Source: Przewalskia tangutica (taxonomy: Eukaryota > Streptophyta > Magnoliopsida > Solanales > Solanaceae). Taken from it: DNA of 64,000 bases. A program made the position numbers and the translations under genes. Numbering within the stretch: the stretch's first letter is position 1; each line of letters opens with the position of its first letter. Positions 21,991-32,800 of the stretch are shown here, in pieces. The notes beneath the pieces were generated by a model that saw nothing but the letters and a program-made list of their open reading frames with translations, had not been told where the DNA came from and ran no database searches. Location of the stretch: positions 19,478,501 to 19,542,500 of the forward strand of contig CM056734.1 in the NCBI GenBank assembly GCA_029844215.1, given 5' to 3'.

Positions 21991-22930
21991 AAGGCTAGGA
22001 AGATGTTGCAAAAGGGGTATATCTACCATATTGTTCGGGTATTCGATACTGAGGCCGAGATACCAGACCTTCAGTCAGTTCCGGTTGTTAGATAGTTTCC
22101 AGACGTGTTCCCAGACGATCTCCCGGGTATCCCTCCTGAGAGGAAGATTTAGTTTTGCATTGATATGTCGCCAGATACGTGGCCTATATCTATTCCACCA
22201 TGAGATGGCACTTTCGAGTTGAGGAGTTGAAGGACCACCAAGGATTTCTTTGGAAAAAGGCTTTATCGAGCCTAGTGTTTCTCCCGGGAGCGCCGTTTTA
22301 TTTGTAAAGACGAAGGATGGGGCCAAGCGTATGTGTTGATTACAGGCAGCTGAATAAGGTAACTATCAAGAACAGATACCCCCTCCCCAGGATTGATGAT
22401 TTGTTTGACCAGTTGCAGGGTGCGAGGTGTTTCTCCAAGATAGACCTGCGGTCTGGTTATCATCAGGTGCGAGTTAGAGAGGCAGATATCCCAAAGATCG
22501 CATTCAGACCGTATGGGCACTATGAGTTCAGGTGATGTCTTTCGGTTTGACCAACGCTCAAAGATATTCATGGATTTGATAAACCGTGTTCAAGCCATTT
22601 TTGATACGTTGTTATAATATTCATTGATGATATCTGGTTTATTCGCGCGCAGCGGAGCATGCGATCATTTGAGGCGTCTTCGAGTCCTCCAGGCCGGCGG
22701 TTGTATGTCAAGTTCTCGAAATGCGAGTTTTGGTTGGCTTGATGGCTTTCTTAGGGCATGTTATCTGGTGATGGTATTCGGGTTGATATGGCAAAGGTGA
22801 AGCGATCAAGACTTGGCCTAGACCAGCTACAAGCGGAGTCGCGACTTTGGGCACTTGCGGGTTATTATCGGAGGTTTGTGGAGAAGTTTGCTTCCATTTC
22901 AGCACCTTTTACTAGGTGACCGAAGCGGTA
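21991..22930 (+). pseudogene. pol: Element A reverse transcriptase
   Basis: The conserved N-terminal RT text is visible in frames at about 22080-22310, broken by a stop where relatives read REFPDVF. The frame 22317-22535 reads VCVDYRQLNKVTIKNRYPLP and DLFDQLQGARCFSKIDLRSG, then YHQVRVREADIPKIAFRPYG, which is RT fingers and palm. The active-site region at about 22540-22640 is eroded: frames give FMDLINRVFKPF and DDIWFI, with the bases before the DD pair missing. The remaining thumb/connection is at 22640-22930. Confidence 0.85.
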
Positions 22931-24988
22931 TGTTCCGGTGGGCGGATGCTTGTGAGAGAGCTTCGCATTCGAAGGAGAAATTGGCCGCCCGATTCTTACC
23001 CTTCCTGAGGGTTTAGACGGATACGTGGTATATTGTGATGCGTCGGGGTCGGTCTTGGGTGTGTGCTGATGCAGCACGGTAAGGTTATAGCTTACGCATC
23101 TCGATAGCTCAAGAAGCATGAGAAGAACTACCCCACACATGACTTAGAGTTGGCACCAGTGATTCATGCCTTGAAGATCTGGAGACATTATTTATATGGA
23201 GTTCATGTGGATATTTACACAGACTATAAGAGCCTCCAGTATATCTTGATCGAGAGGAGCCGAACTTGCGGCGAGAGGCGGTGGTTAGAGCTACTTAAGG
23301 ATTATGATGCGATATCCTATACCACCGGGGAAGGCGATGTAGTTGCGGATGCCCTTAGTCGCGGTCGATGGGTAGTGCATCGGATGTGCGACGGAGAAAG
23401 GGGCATGGTCTACGAGTTACATCAGCTAGCGAGCCTTGGAATTCGTTTGGTTGGTTCTGATAGTAGTGGGGTTCGGGTTCGAGAGGTTGTCGAGTCTTCC
23501 ATTGTCGAGGAGGTGAAGAGGCGACAATATGAGGATCCGATTATGGTACGGTATCGAGATACAACTCTTCGAGAGGAGAAGAGTCTATTTGAGGTAGCAC
23601 CTGATGGGGTACTAAGATTTGAGGGCAGGTTATGTGTTCCCGATGTAGCAGGACTTCGTCGGTGCAGAGAGGCACACAGTGCTCGTTACTCTATTCATCC
23701 GGAGTCGACTAAGATGTACCACGACCTCAGGTGTATGTATTGGTGGGATGGCCTTAAGAGGGACGTTGCAGATTTTGTTGCTCAGTGTCCGAATTGTCAG
23801 CATGTCAAGGTGGAGCACCAGAAGCCTGGTGGGTTGTTGCAGATGATAGAGATTCCGACATGGAAGTGGGAGGTGATCAATATGGATTTTATTACAGGGT
23901 TACCTCACACTCAGAGGAAGCATGATTCCATCTGGGTTATTGTCGACATGCTGACGAAATCAGCCCACTTTCTTCCAGTCAAGACGACTTATTCGGCCGA
24001 GGATTATGCTAGATTGTATATCAGAAAGATTGTGAGACTGCACAGAATTCCTATATCGATTATTTCAGACAGAGGAGCCCAGTTCACGGCTAACTTCTGG
24101 AGGTCTTTCCAGAATGGATTAAGGACACAGGTGAGTCTCGATCGCGTTTTATCCTCGGGCCAGACGGGCGAACGTACTATCCGGACGGCGAGGATATCTT
24201 TGCGGGCTTGTGTTATTGATTTCAGGGGTAGCTGGGAGGATCATTTACCTCTTGTGGAGTTTGCGTATAACAACAACTACCATTCTAGTATCCAGATGGC
24301 GCCTTATGAGGCCTTATACGGGAGGAAGTGCAGGTCACCGATAGGCTAGTTTGATGTGGGCAAAGTTCAGTTAGTCGGGCCAGACTTGATTCAGCAGGCG
24401 GTGGATAAGGTGAAGCTTATCCAGGAGTGGTTATTGTCATTTCGAGTCGGTAAGTCGTATGCAGATAATCGGCGTCGACACTTGGAGTTTGAGATGAATG
24501 ATTGGGTCTTCCTGAAGGTATCACCCATGAAGGGCGTGATGAGGTTTGGGAAGAAGGGGAAACTTAGCCCAAGGTACATTGGGCCTTACCAGATTGTCCG
24601 TAGGGTAGGAAAGGTTGCCTATGAGTTGGATCTGCCGTCCGATCTGGAGGCAGTACATCCAGTTTTTCATGTGTCTATGTTGCGAAGGTGTATCGGAGAT
24701 CCATCTAGAGTGCACCCGATTTGTGATGTCCAGGTGACAGAGTGGTTATCGTATGAGGAGAGTCCCATAGCGATACTCGATCGTCAGGTTAGGCGACTGC
24801 GGAGAAAGGATGTGGCTTCCGTCAAGGTCTTATGGCGGAATGAGAACAGAGAGGAAATGACATGGGAAGCAGAAGAGGACATGATGAGGAAGTATCCCCA
24901 CTTGTTCCCTACACCTCCAGGTATCCCACTTTCCTGCTTGTTAGTTTTAATTTGGCATACATGCTTAAGTATTGTTGTGGCCATGTAG
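22931..24988 (+). pseudogene. pol: Element A RNase H, integrase and chromodomain-like tail
   Basis: One frame is open from 23150 to 24988 except for a single TAG at 24347-24349, about 610 codons. Order: RNase H end (IHALKIWRHYLYG, DYKSLQ, VADALSR), integrase zinc finger (EAHSARYSIHP...CPNCQHVK, about 23668-23800), catalytic core (NMDFITGLP first Asp, SIISDRGAQFT second Asp, TGERTIRT with the third Glu), GPY module (YIGPYQIV, about 24578) and chromodomain-like tail (VKVLWRNENREEMTWEAEED). Relatives have Trp at the TAG (SPIGWFDVG), so this is a TGG-to-TAG change. It is the best-preserved pol segment in the window. Confidence 0.92.
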
Positions 24989-25081
24989 AACGTTCTTTTT
25001 GCAAGAAGAATAGTTAAGAGGGTCTATGTCGATATTGTGATTTGAGTAAGCATAGAAGGAACATTCGGGACGAATGTTTCT

Positions 25082-25094
25082 AAGGGGGAGAGAA
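25082..25094 (+). other. Polypurine tract of element A
   Basis: aagggggagagaa directly before the 3' LTR, preceded by the conserved spacer gaacattcgggacgaatgtt. It primes plus-strand DNA synthesis in this family. Confidence 0.9.
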
Positions 25095-27739
25095 TGTTAC
25101 ACCCCATAATTCATGTCAAGCTTATGAGAACGTACGAAAGGAATTAAGATTTAAATATTTGAAAGATAGGTTGACAGAATGTTTTGGACGGGTTTTAGTT
25201 AACCTTGGGGCGGTTTATGCCCGGTTACCTTAGGAGTTCCTAGGTGTTTCAAAAGCCTAGTACGTAGTTCGTTGAGTCTAGTTCCCAACGCAACAAACCG
25301 CTCGTCGATAGGGCACCGAAGTAGAAAGTTATTGGAGTTACAAGTTCAGTGCGCAGACAAGAAGGAGAGTATTTTGATCACGATGCCGCTTGGCGCGGCG
25401 CGGATCGAGGCGCGGCGCGGAGATCTTGGAGTTCTCTGAAGTTGCAGCGGCGCGCCGAATGTAGGGCATGGCGCGTATGTCTTGAAAGTTTTCGGAGGTT
25501 TCGATCTTGTGGCCGGCGCATGGCGCGGCAGGCGGGATTTTTGTGAAAATTTGGGGAAAAACCAGAAGATATTTTTTTGTAAGGCCCTGGGAGGGTGACA
25601 AGTGTCCCTCCCATCTTGTTATAAGGAAGTCCTATTTATTGACCAAGTCTTGAAGACTTGGTCATTCTTCAATTACTCCCTTCTCTCTAAAAATCCATTT
25701 CCCTTCTCTCTAAAAATCCCTCTCCCTTCTCTCTAAAAATTCAAGGAAAAACCAAGGCTTAGAGAAATTTCGGAAAGGCGGCAAGAAGGAAGTATGTTGA
25801 CAAGCTTGTAGGAGGTTTGTGGAGGTGATTGTGAGAAGAGGGCAAGTGAGATTTGTTGGACTGTTTTGGGTGAACTCTAAGGTAACAATCCATTCTCCTT
25901 TTTAAGTAAATTGTGTTGTATGTTGAGGAAGAAAGGACTTGTAGTTGTCGATATTGCTTTTAGGTATATAACATGTAGGAATAACGATTTGGATTTGAAA
26001 GGATTGGATAAGGATGATATGTGAGCATGTTATAGCCAAGATACTACCTTAAACTCATTGGATTATTTAATATGTACTGTGGGGCAGAATTTTACACGTC
26101 CGGTTAGGTGTGTAATCCCCTTGTATTACTGAATTGTTAGGCCTTGATTATGGCATGTTGGCTATTGATATCGGACCTTGAAAGGTGGAAAAGTATGTAG
26201 AAACAAAGGAAGTGTTGTCCAATTTTCCATAGAATAAGGAACTTTATACTTAGAATATTCGACGAAGAAGTCTAGACGTTAATAGACGTATTTGATTATT
26301 ATAGGTTGATACTCTACGCGCGGCATATTCGACTTGGCAAGTGGATTTAGCCGAGGAGGTATGTGATTTTTCCTATCCTCTTGAGCATGATGATTGTAAA
26401 ATATATAGTACGGTAGACGTATGTGTGTCAAATGAATTTGGTTTCACTATGATGTCCTTGACTTGAGTTCTAAATGTTAAGTATCTTGAAGTATTTCAAA
26501 AAGGAGTTATGAATCATTATTCAGAAGGAAATTAACACTTGGTTTTAAAAGGAATAATTTCTCTTGGTTTTTTTTCAAACAAATGTGATTGTTTTGATTT
26601 ATAAAAGAAATATAAGTGTTATACTAGATTTATGGGAAGTTAGTTATAGCGACTTAAGGAAGATAAAAAGAATGGTTTACTTACTTGTTTATAGAAGCCT
26701 TGTAACGATTTCTGAATGTGTGGTAAGTTGGTTTGATAAGTAAACATGTTATGATGCTACGGGTGTTAGTGTCTTGAGATTTGTTGTGGTAAGGGGTTTC
26801 TCTCGTTGTGCTTATGTTGTTTACGATGAGCCGGTTGTGCTTGTGTTGTATCACCTACCCCCCTGACTTGTTATGTTGTCGCGGGTTAGCTACCCCCGAT
26901 GCGAGGAGTACCTCATGCGGGTCCACGTGACTATCTGAACTCTGGTAGTCGAGAATCACCGGGTGTGTTCTGGCCGTCACGATGAATACCTCATGCGGGC
27001 CCAAGTGGCCTATGCGGATTGCGGGAATCCAGGAAATGTCGCGGGTTAGCTACCCCCGATGCGAGGAGTACCTCATGCGGGTCCACGGGACTATGCGGAC
27101 TCTGAGTCGAGTTAGACTTCATGTGATAATCTTGGGGAGAATGGCCCTACTTCGATCATTGGCGGTCTAGAAAAGACCGGTTGGGTTACACCTATTTTCT
27201 CTTGTATATTCTGTGGCACTATGTACTGTTAATTGGTTTGTTTCGTACATGTTTGTGAATTGGTTTTAAAATGTTATGATTTCATTTCAGTACTTTCAGT
27301 TTCACATACTTGGTACTGTTATCTTGACCTCGCCGAGTGCGTTCATCTGCAGTAGAGGTACATCGGTTGTTGATCCACGCTCATAGGATCACCGTTCTGC
27401 TTTTGGAAAGCCCCGTTTCTCCGGAGGCTTATCTTTTGGTATGATTCCCTGTCATTGTAGATTCATGTACATTCAGGGGTATGACGAGGCCCTGTCCCGT
27501 CATAGTTGTTACAAACTCCTAGAGGTCTGTAGTCCTGTTGTAAATTGGGTTTGGTAAAGGATGTAACTGTTCAGTTGTTGTTATGTATATACCGAAAGGT
27601 GACCGTTTTGGTTAGCCTGTTTCTTATTTTATATTGTTTCATGTTTATGAGTTTACTTCCGCTGGTTTTTCTCTGATGTTGTATCACTAGGGTGCCCGGG
27701 GTAAGGCACCAGTCACGGGCCCGAGGTCGGGTCGTGACA
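25095..27739 (+). repeat. 3' LTR of element A
   Basis: The partner of 744-3325, nearly identical over most of its length. Two stretches differ strongly: the GC-rich tract at about 25380-25530 (5' copy 1030-1140) and the minisatellite tract at about 26930-27120. The LTR hairpin is at 27480-27504. It is followed by the TSD attaa. Confidence 0.93.
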
Positions 27740-29121
27740 ATTAAACCACTTATCTGTCATATACCACCAACTCTTAATTCATAATAATAAACGAAATAGT
27801 CCATTAAGGCAATCCACCAAGTCTATCAATTAGTAACAAGAGTTCAAGTCTTCTAGTTTGCAACATATTACTTTACGTGTACTTTTAACCTCTTTTAAAA
27901 ATATGTATTGACGATTATCGCAACGTATTTACAATTTCATAACTTATTTTATAATCTAACAAGAACGACCCTTTAGGCGGGACAATCGTGCTCAACAATT
28001 TCATAAAGGTTAGCCCTAACATATTACAATTCTCTAATTCAACAATTCCATATCACAAGTGCATTAACATTAAGCTTTCCTTCCAATTCCCAACATGCAA
28101 TTATCGACCATAACCCAATACTTCAACTACAACAACATGCATTTCAATTGTAACTTAAGGGAAGAATTTTTACCTCAATTAAACTACCAAAACAGTCCCT
28201 AGCCGAGCTCGGCTTGGCCGCGATACGCATGATTTAAATCGGCTTTTCTCGCTAAATGGTCATCGTTTCAACTTCAAACCAACATGCAAACATTCTACAA
28301 TGTTAGACCAACATCCTTACGTGTTTTCTTCTCAAAACTTATCCAAAATCCGAAAAATCTTACATTGACTGTGGCGGCGCAATGATTCCCCCATTGTTTT
28401 TGGCTCTTTTCTTGCCCAACTTCACCCCTTTTTAATTCCAAATCAACATGCAACAATCTATGATGTTACTCCATCATTCCTACACGATTTTCATTCACAA
28501 ATTTGTTCAAAAACCTAGCCAAAACCGAGACTAAGGGCTGTTGGCAGTGGTCCGATTTGGCCACTGTTTTTGTCCCTTTTTTTTTTAAATTTGCTATTGA
28601 TTGTAGAAGAATAAATCTTGTAATGTAGTTGATACAATTCTTGAGTTTGGTTATGAGGAATGGGGTGGGTTTTCTTTCTTTCTTTGGTTTGAAGAGGAGA
28701 AGAGATTGAGTTAAAATGGGTTTTGAAATGAAATAGAAGATGAAGTGTTGATTAATAAAAATCTAAAATTTCAAATTTCCCTTATTACATTTTGGTCCAA
28801 AACTTCTTATTAGTCTTCTTAGTTAACCCTCAAGTAATAATTAAACTTATGCTCCGCCTCTTCTAATCTTACTCTCGTTTCCTTTAATTCCCGGGAATTT
28901 CATAAGGTCTTGTATTCTCATTGTCGTAACTTACATACATTGCTAATTCATAACGGGATATATATATAAACAACTATATTTAAAGAATTTTCCGGCGTCA
29001 CATTCGTTATTACCAAAATTATTCCGTATTAGCATGAACGAATATACTTAATTTCCAAAAATTCGAACCTTTATTCTTAATGACGTTCTTAATTATCGTC
29101 TTAAAAATACGAGGTGTAACA
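27740..29121 (-). repeat. LTR L0, right part (5' end of the LTR)
   Basis: The continuation of 1-743 after element A. It ends gaggtgtaaca, the reverse complement of TGTTACACCTC, the start of the D LTR (29775), so L0 and D belong to the same LTR family. It lies in the integrase gene of element D, which resumes at 29124. The right-hand TSD would be catat (29122-29126); the left copy is outside the window. No gene is seen in it. Confidence 0.88.
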
Positions 29122-29123
29122 CA

Positions 29124-29600
29124 TATGCTGATAATCGGTGTCGACACTTAGAGTTTCGAATCGATGACTGGGTATTCTTGAAGGTGTCACTCATGAAGGG
29201 TGTGATGAGATTTGGAAAGAGGGGGAAACTTAGCCCGAGGTATATTGGGCCTTACCGGATCATTCGCAAAGTAGGTAAGGTCGCCTATGAGTTGGACTTA
29301 CCCTTAGACTTGGAAGCAGTACATCCAGTTTTTCATATGTCTATGCTACGGAAGTGTATAGGTGATCCGTCCAAAGTCTTCCCAATGAACGATGTCCAGG
29401 TGACTGAGGGGTTGTCCTATGAGGAGAGTCCCGTGGCCATATTGGTTCGCCAAGTCAGGAGACTACTGACTAAGGATGTTGCATCCGTCAAGGTGTTATG
29501 GCGGAACAACAATAGAGAGGAAATGACTTGGGAGGCAGAAGACGAAATGAAGAAGAAGTATCCTCACTTATTCGCTATGCCTCCAGGTAATTCAATCTAA
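29124..29600 (+). CDS. pol: Element D integrase C-terminus, chromodomain-like tail (5' truncated by L0)
   Basis: An open frame of 158 codons starting YADNRCRHLEF, the linker after the integrase core, to a TAA at 29600. It contains DDWVFLKVSLMKGVMRFGKR, the GPY motif YIGPYRIIRK, DLEAVHPVFHMSMLRKCIGD and the chromodomain-like tail VKVLWRNNNREEMTWEAEDE with KYPHLF. It has no stops or shifts, unlike the same region in C and E. The beginning was separated by insertion of L0 and lies outside the window. In family members this tail binds chromatin and biases insertion towards heterochromatin. D was therefore a Tekay-like element related to A. Confidence 0.9.
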   Translation, partial: YADNRCRHLEFRIDDWVFLKVSLMKGVMRFGKRGKLSPRYIGPYRIIRKVGKVAYELDLPLDLEAVHPVFHMSMLRKCIGDPSKVFPMNDVQVTEGLSYEESPVAILVRQVRRLLTKDVASVKVLWRNNNREEMTWEAEDEMKKKYPHLFAMPPGNSI

Positions 29601-29774
29601 CTCCCTTATTGATTATTGTGTTGGTGAACTGTATATATGTGTTTATTTGTGGCATCTGTTGAGTTGCTAGATATAGATGGATAGACACTATTATAAAAGA
29701 GACTCTACCGAAATTTCTAGAACTTGAGACTTGTTATGAACATTCGAGGACGAATGTTTCTAAGGGGGGAAGAA
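29601..29774 (+). other. Element D 3' untranslated region with polypurine tract
   Basis: Between the pol stop and the 3' LTR. It contains the conserved spacer gaacattcgaggacgaatgt and the purine run aagggggga agaa (29762-29774), as in A, C and H. Confidence 0.85.
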
Positions 29775-32700
29775 TGTTACACCTCGTAAGTTAAGACAAG
29801 GGTTAAGAACTTCATTAAGGAAGTAAGATTTGAATATTGAATTTAGAGTATACTTACTTATGTTGATACGGAGATTAGTGTACCAACGGATGTGAACCCG
29901 GAATAAATATTTTATTTATTTTTATTTATTTGTTTTTATTCCGTACTAAAAATGTGGCGATGAAAATTAATACTAGTAATTGAATTTGTTCCAAATAAAT
30001 TATGCATTAGTGTTTTATTATAGAATCTTGGCATTACGAGAATGAGGAGTTATGTGAGATTCATTTTAATTAAGGGACATATTTAAATAGGAAATCAAGA
30101 GGAATGGGTCATGTTGTAAATAAGTTTTAAGATTTTTTTAATACATACTAGAGACCTTTCAATTCTCATCTCTCCCACTTCACATTCAAAAAAAAAAACA
30201 CAACAAGAAATCCCTTCTCTCCTCCTCACTGCTGTCGAGAAACCCACCCCCACCATAGCAAGAAATTTTAAGCTTCCATCTCCTCTTCCTAGGATAAGCC
30301 CCTCACTAATTTTGAAGCCAAGAGAAGCCCCAAAACAGTGGGCGAATTGCCATTGCTGGCCGAACCCAACAACCTAGAAAATCTCAATTTTAAGGTAGGG
30401 TTTTGGAAGGAAAACATGTATAAATGTTGGGTTATTATAATAGAAGTGTTGCATGTCATTTTGGGTTGAAAGAAGAGAAGAATTTGGGCGAAAAATCGAC
30501 GAAAAGGAGGCTGAAAATCGTTGGGGCAGCAGGCTATCGAAAGGACTGTTTGAGCTCGAAAATTGGTAAAAATTTATCCCTTTCATTTGATATTGGATAG
30601 ATTAATTGATATTATAGTTAGGAGAATTATCTATGTTAAAAAAGAAATAGAAAGAGGACAATGCATGCGATTATTAGAGGTCGAAACCGAATTAGAACCC
30701 ATTCTTGGCATACATTGAAATTGATTAAGTGTGTTGGTATGTTATGACTAATTGCATGTGAAAATTTGGATGGAACCTTGATGATTAAAATTATAGTTGT
30801 TATAAGAAGTGTTGGAAGCTTAATTGAAAAGTAAGGAATTTTGGAAAAGCTTTGAAATTGAAATAGGTGTTGGCCGAAAAGTTGATGAATTTTTTTGAAC
30901 GTTATAGTGACGTATTACGAGCTGAATTTGGTGTTTAAAATAAGCTACAAACATGCATAAGTATTAAAGTAGTTACCTATACATGTCTTGGAAGGATTAA
31001 AGTGTAGAAAAGTGTTAATGGTATATTCTAGAATTGGCGATGTTGTTAGAAGATTGGATTGCTCCCATGAATAATTCTAACGTAACTAAATGATTGACCA
31101 CTATGAGAAATAAATGTAGTAGTTGCCTTGGTTATTGAAGTTGTTAAATGGAATACATACAAAGCGAAGGTATGCGCACTGACGACGTAAATTGAATGTT
31201 GAGATCATTTTGACTACATATTGAAATGATAGTGGTTATTGGTTTGATTTGGATTATTGGTTGGATTTGAATTGGTTGTTGATTTGGATTATTGGTAAAA
31301 TTGTGGATACGCACATAAACAAAGGAAATGTTGCCCAAATTTTTATATAAATAAGGGAGCCATTATTCATATAACTTACATTAGAAATCATAGAATTGAC
31401 GAGCGTATTATTCCTTATTATAGGTTGAAGTACTAGACGAGACATACCTTAATATTGAGTTGAGTAGTTCGCCTAAGAGGTATGTGAGACTATCCTTTTT
31501 TATTTTGGCATGACTTTGTGAAAGAACTTTCATTTGACATGATTTTAATAAAAGTACGGCGGACGTACATGATTTTCTACAAAGTTAGTTTTAAAGGAAA
31601 ATTGTTATGACAAGTGCCTATGATTTTCAGTAAAGAGCTTATTATGATGATATTATCGAAAGTCAAAAATAATTTCTAATTTCATATAGTTGCTCATGAT
31701 ATATACTCGTGTCAAGTCTTATTACACATTCACGGCCGACACTATATTATATGTTCCGGGTTCGAGTTCCAGCTATTATTATGATATTACTTGGGTTCGA
31801 GTCCCAAGCGGGTAAAATTCCTGGATTATTATTATTCCATGGATTAGCTCTCCATGATGCGGGTTCGAGTCCCATGACATTATATCCTTTCATATACTTA
31901 CGTGGGTTCGAGTCCCACGATATACATACTTACTTGAGTTCGAGTCCCATGATATATACATACTTACTTGAGTTTGAGTCCCATGATATATATATACCTA
32001 GACGGGTTCGAGTCCCGTGATATTATATCCTGAGGATAGGAGTTCATGATTTTGACATGACTTGCATATTTTGAAAAGGTAAGAACTGATTTTCATTACT
32101 CTCATTTGATGAAGCACATTTATACAGTTAAGTTGATTTCTTACTTGCCTACTGATATACGTTGAACTGTTATGATTTCAATTACAACATTTTTTTCAGT
32201 TTCACATACTTGGTACAACTATCGTACTGACACCCTTTTTCGAAGCTGCGTTCATGCCGCAGTCTGGTGTCGATTAGGTGACCACCGATTTAGGGCGTCT
32301 ACCAGTTTCTTGAGAAGCTCGCTGTTCCGGAGCCAGCTATTTTGGTACAGATCTTTATCTATCAGACTTATGCATATTTTGGGCACGACGGGGTCCTGTC
32401 CCGTCATAAGTCAGTATTGTACTCTTAGAAGTATGTAGACACTTGTGGGTTGGACGTTTGTACCTTGTTTTGAATTGCGATGTTGTTATACTCTGTGTTG
32501 GGATGTTCCCGGTTATTCCTGTTGTTATCTAGTGGCAGCCTTGCCGACTTGCCTATTTTGACTATTCCTTTGTGTATATGATGTTGTTTGGTGGCAGCAT
32601 AGTCGGCTAGCCTGTTTTGTTTGTTGATTAGTTGTGTAAGGCAGCCTTGTCGGCTCGCCTATTTGGGGATATATTGTAAAAACAGTGTTGTGCTGCCGAA

Positions 32701-32800
32701 ATTTCTATAGATCTCGGTATTAAATGGATTAAGAGTGACAGGTCAGTAATGACGTCCAGTTAGGACGTTTAGTCGCGGCCCATCGAGTCGGGTCGTGACA
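29775..32800 (+). repeat. 3' LTR of element D
   Basis: A 3026-bp LTR from tgttacacctc to gggtcgtgaca. It contains the dyad GTACG-n5-CGTAC (31554-31568), a seven-copy B-box-like array (31759-32016), the conserved ttcacatacttggtac block (about 32201), the LTR hairpin with stem GACGGG/CCCGTC (32387-32406) and a terminal hairpin whose stem sequence differs completely from that of A and B (32751-32769). The sequence after 32800 is another LTR (G), so D was inserted into G. Confidence 0.88.
31759..32016 (+). repeat. Array of seven B-box-like motifs in LTR D
   Basis: The motif GGTTCGAGTCCC or a close variant starts at 31759, 31794, 31862, 31905, 31937, 31971 and 32005. Four copies (31794, 31862, 31905, 32005) match the Pol III B-box consensus GGTTCGANTCC exactly. 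The last three spacings are 32-34 bp. No tRNA-like A box or cloverleaf surrounds them. Confidence 0.85.

Larger units (their letters stand above)
744..27739 (+). mobile_element. Element A: Ty3/Gypsy LTR retrotransposon with nested insertions
   Basis: The element starts with tgttacacc and ends with gggtcgtgaca. It is flanked by a perfect 5-bp TSD, attaa, at 739-743 and 27740-27744. Order: 5' LTR (744-3325), PBS (3330), leader, gag (3532-3972 and 10739-11392), protease, RT, RNase H and integrase (21352-24988), polypurine tract (25082-25094), 3' LTR (25095-27739). Without nested elements B and C it would be about 10.3 kb. Gene order PR-RT-RH-IN, a GPY-type integrase tail and a chromodomain-like C-terminus place it in the chromovirus group, probably Tekay/Del (family knowledge). 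Stops in gag and integrase and frameshifts in PR/RT make it non-functional as written. Confidence 0.93.

Noticed and set aside
31759..32016. tRNA genes suggested by GGTTCGAGTCC motifs
   Set aside because: No A box, no acceptor or anticodon stem and no CCA-side pairing around any copy; only the B-box-like word repeats.
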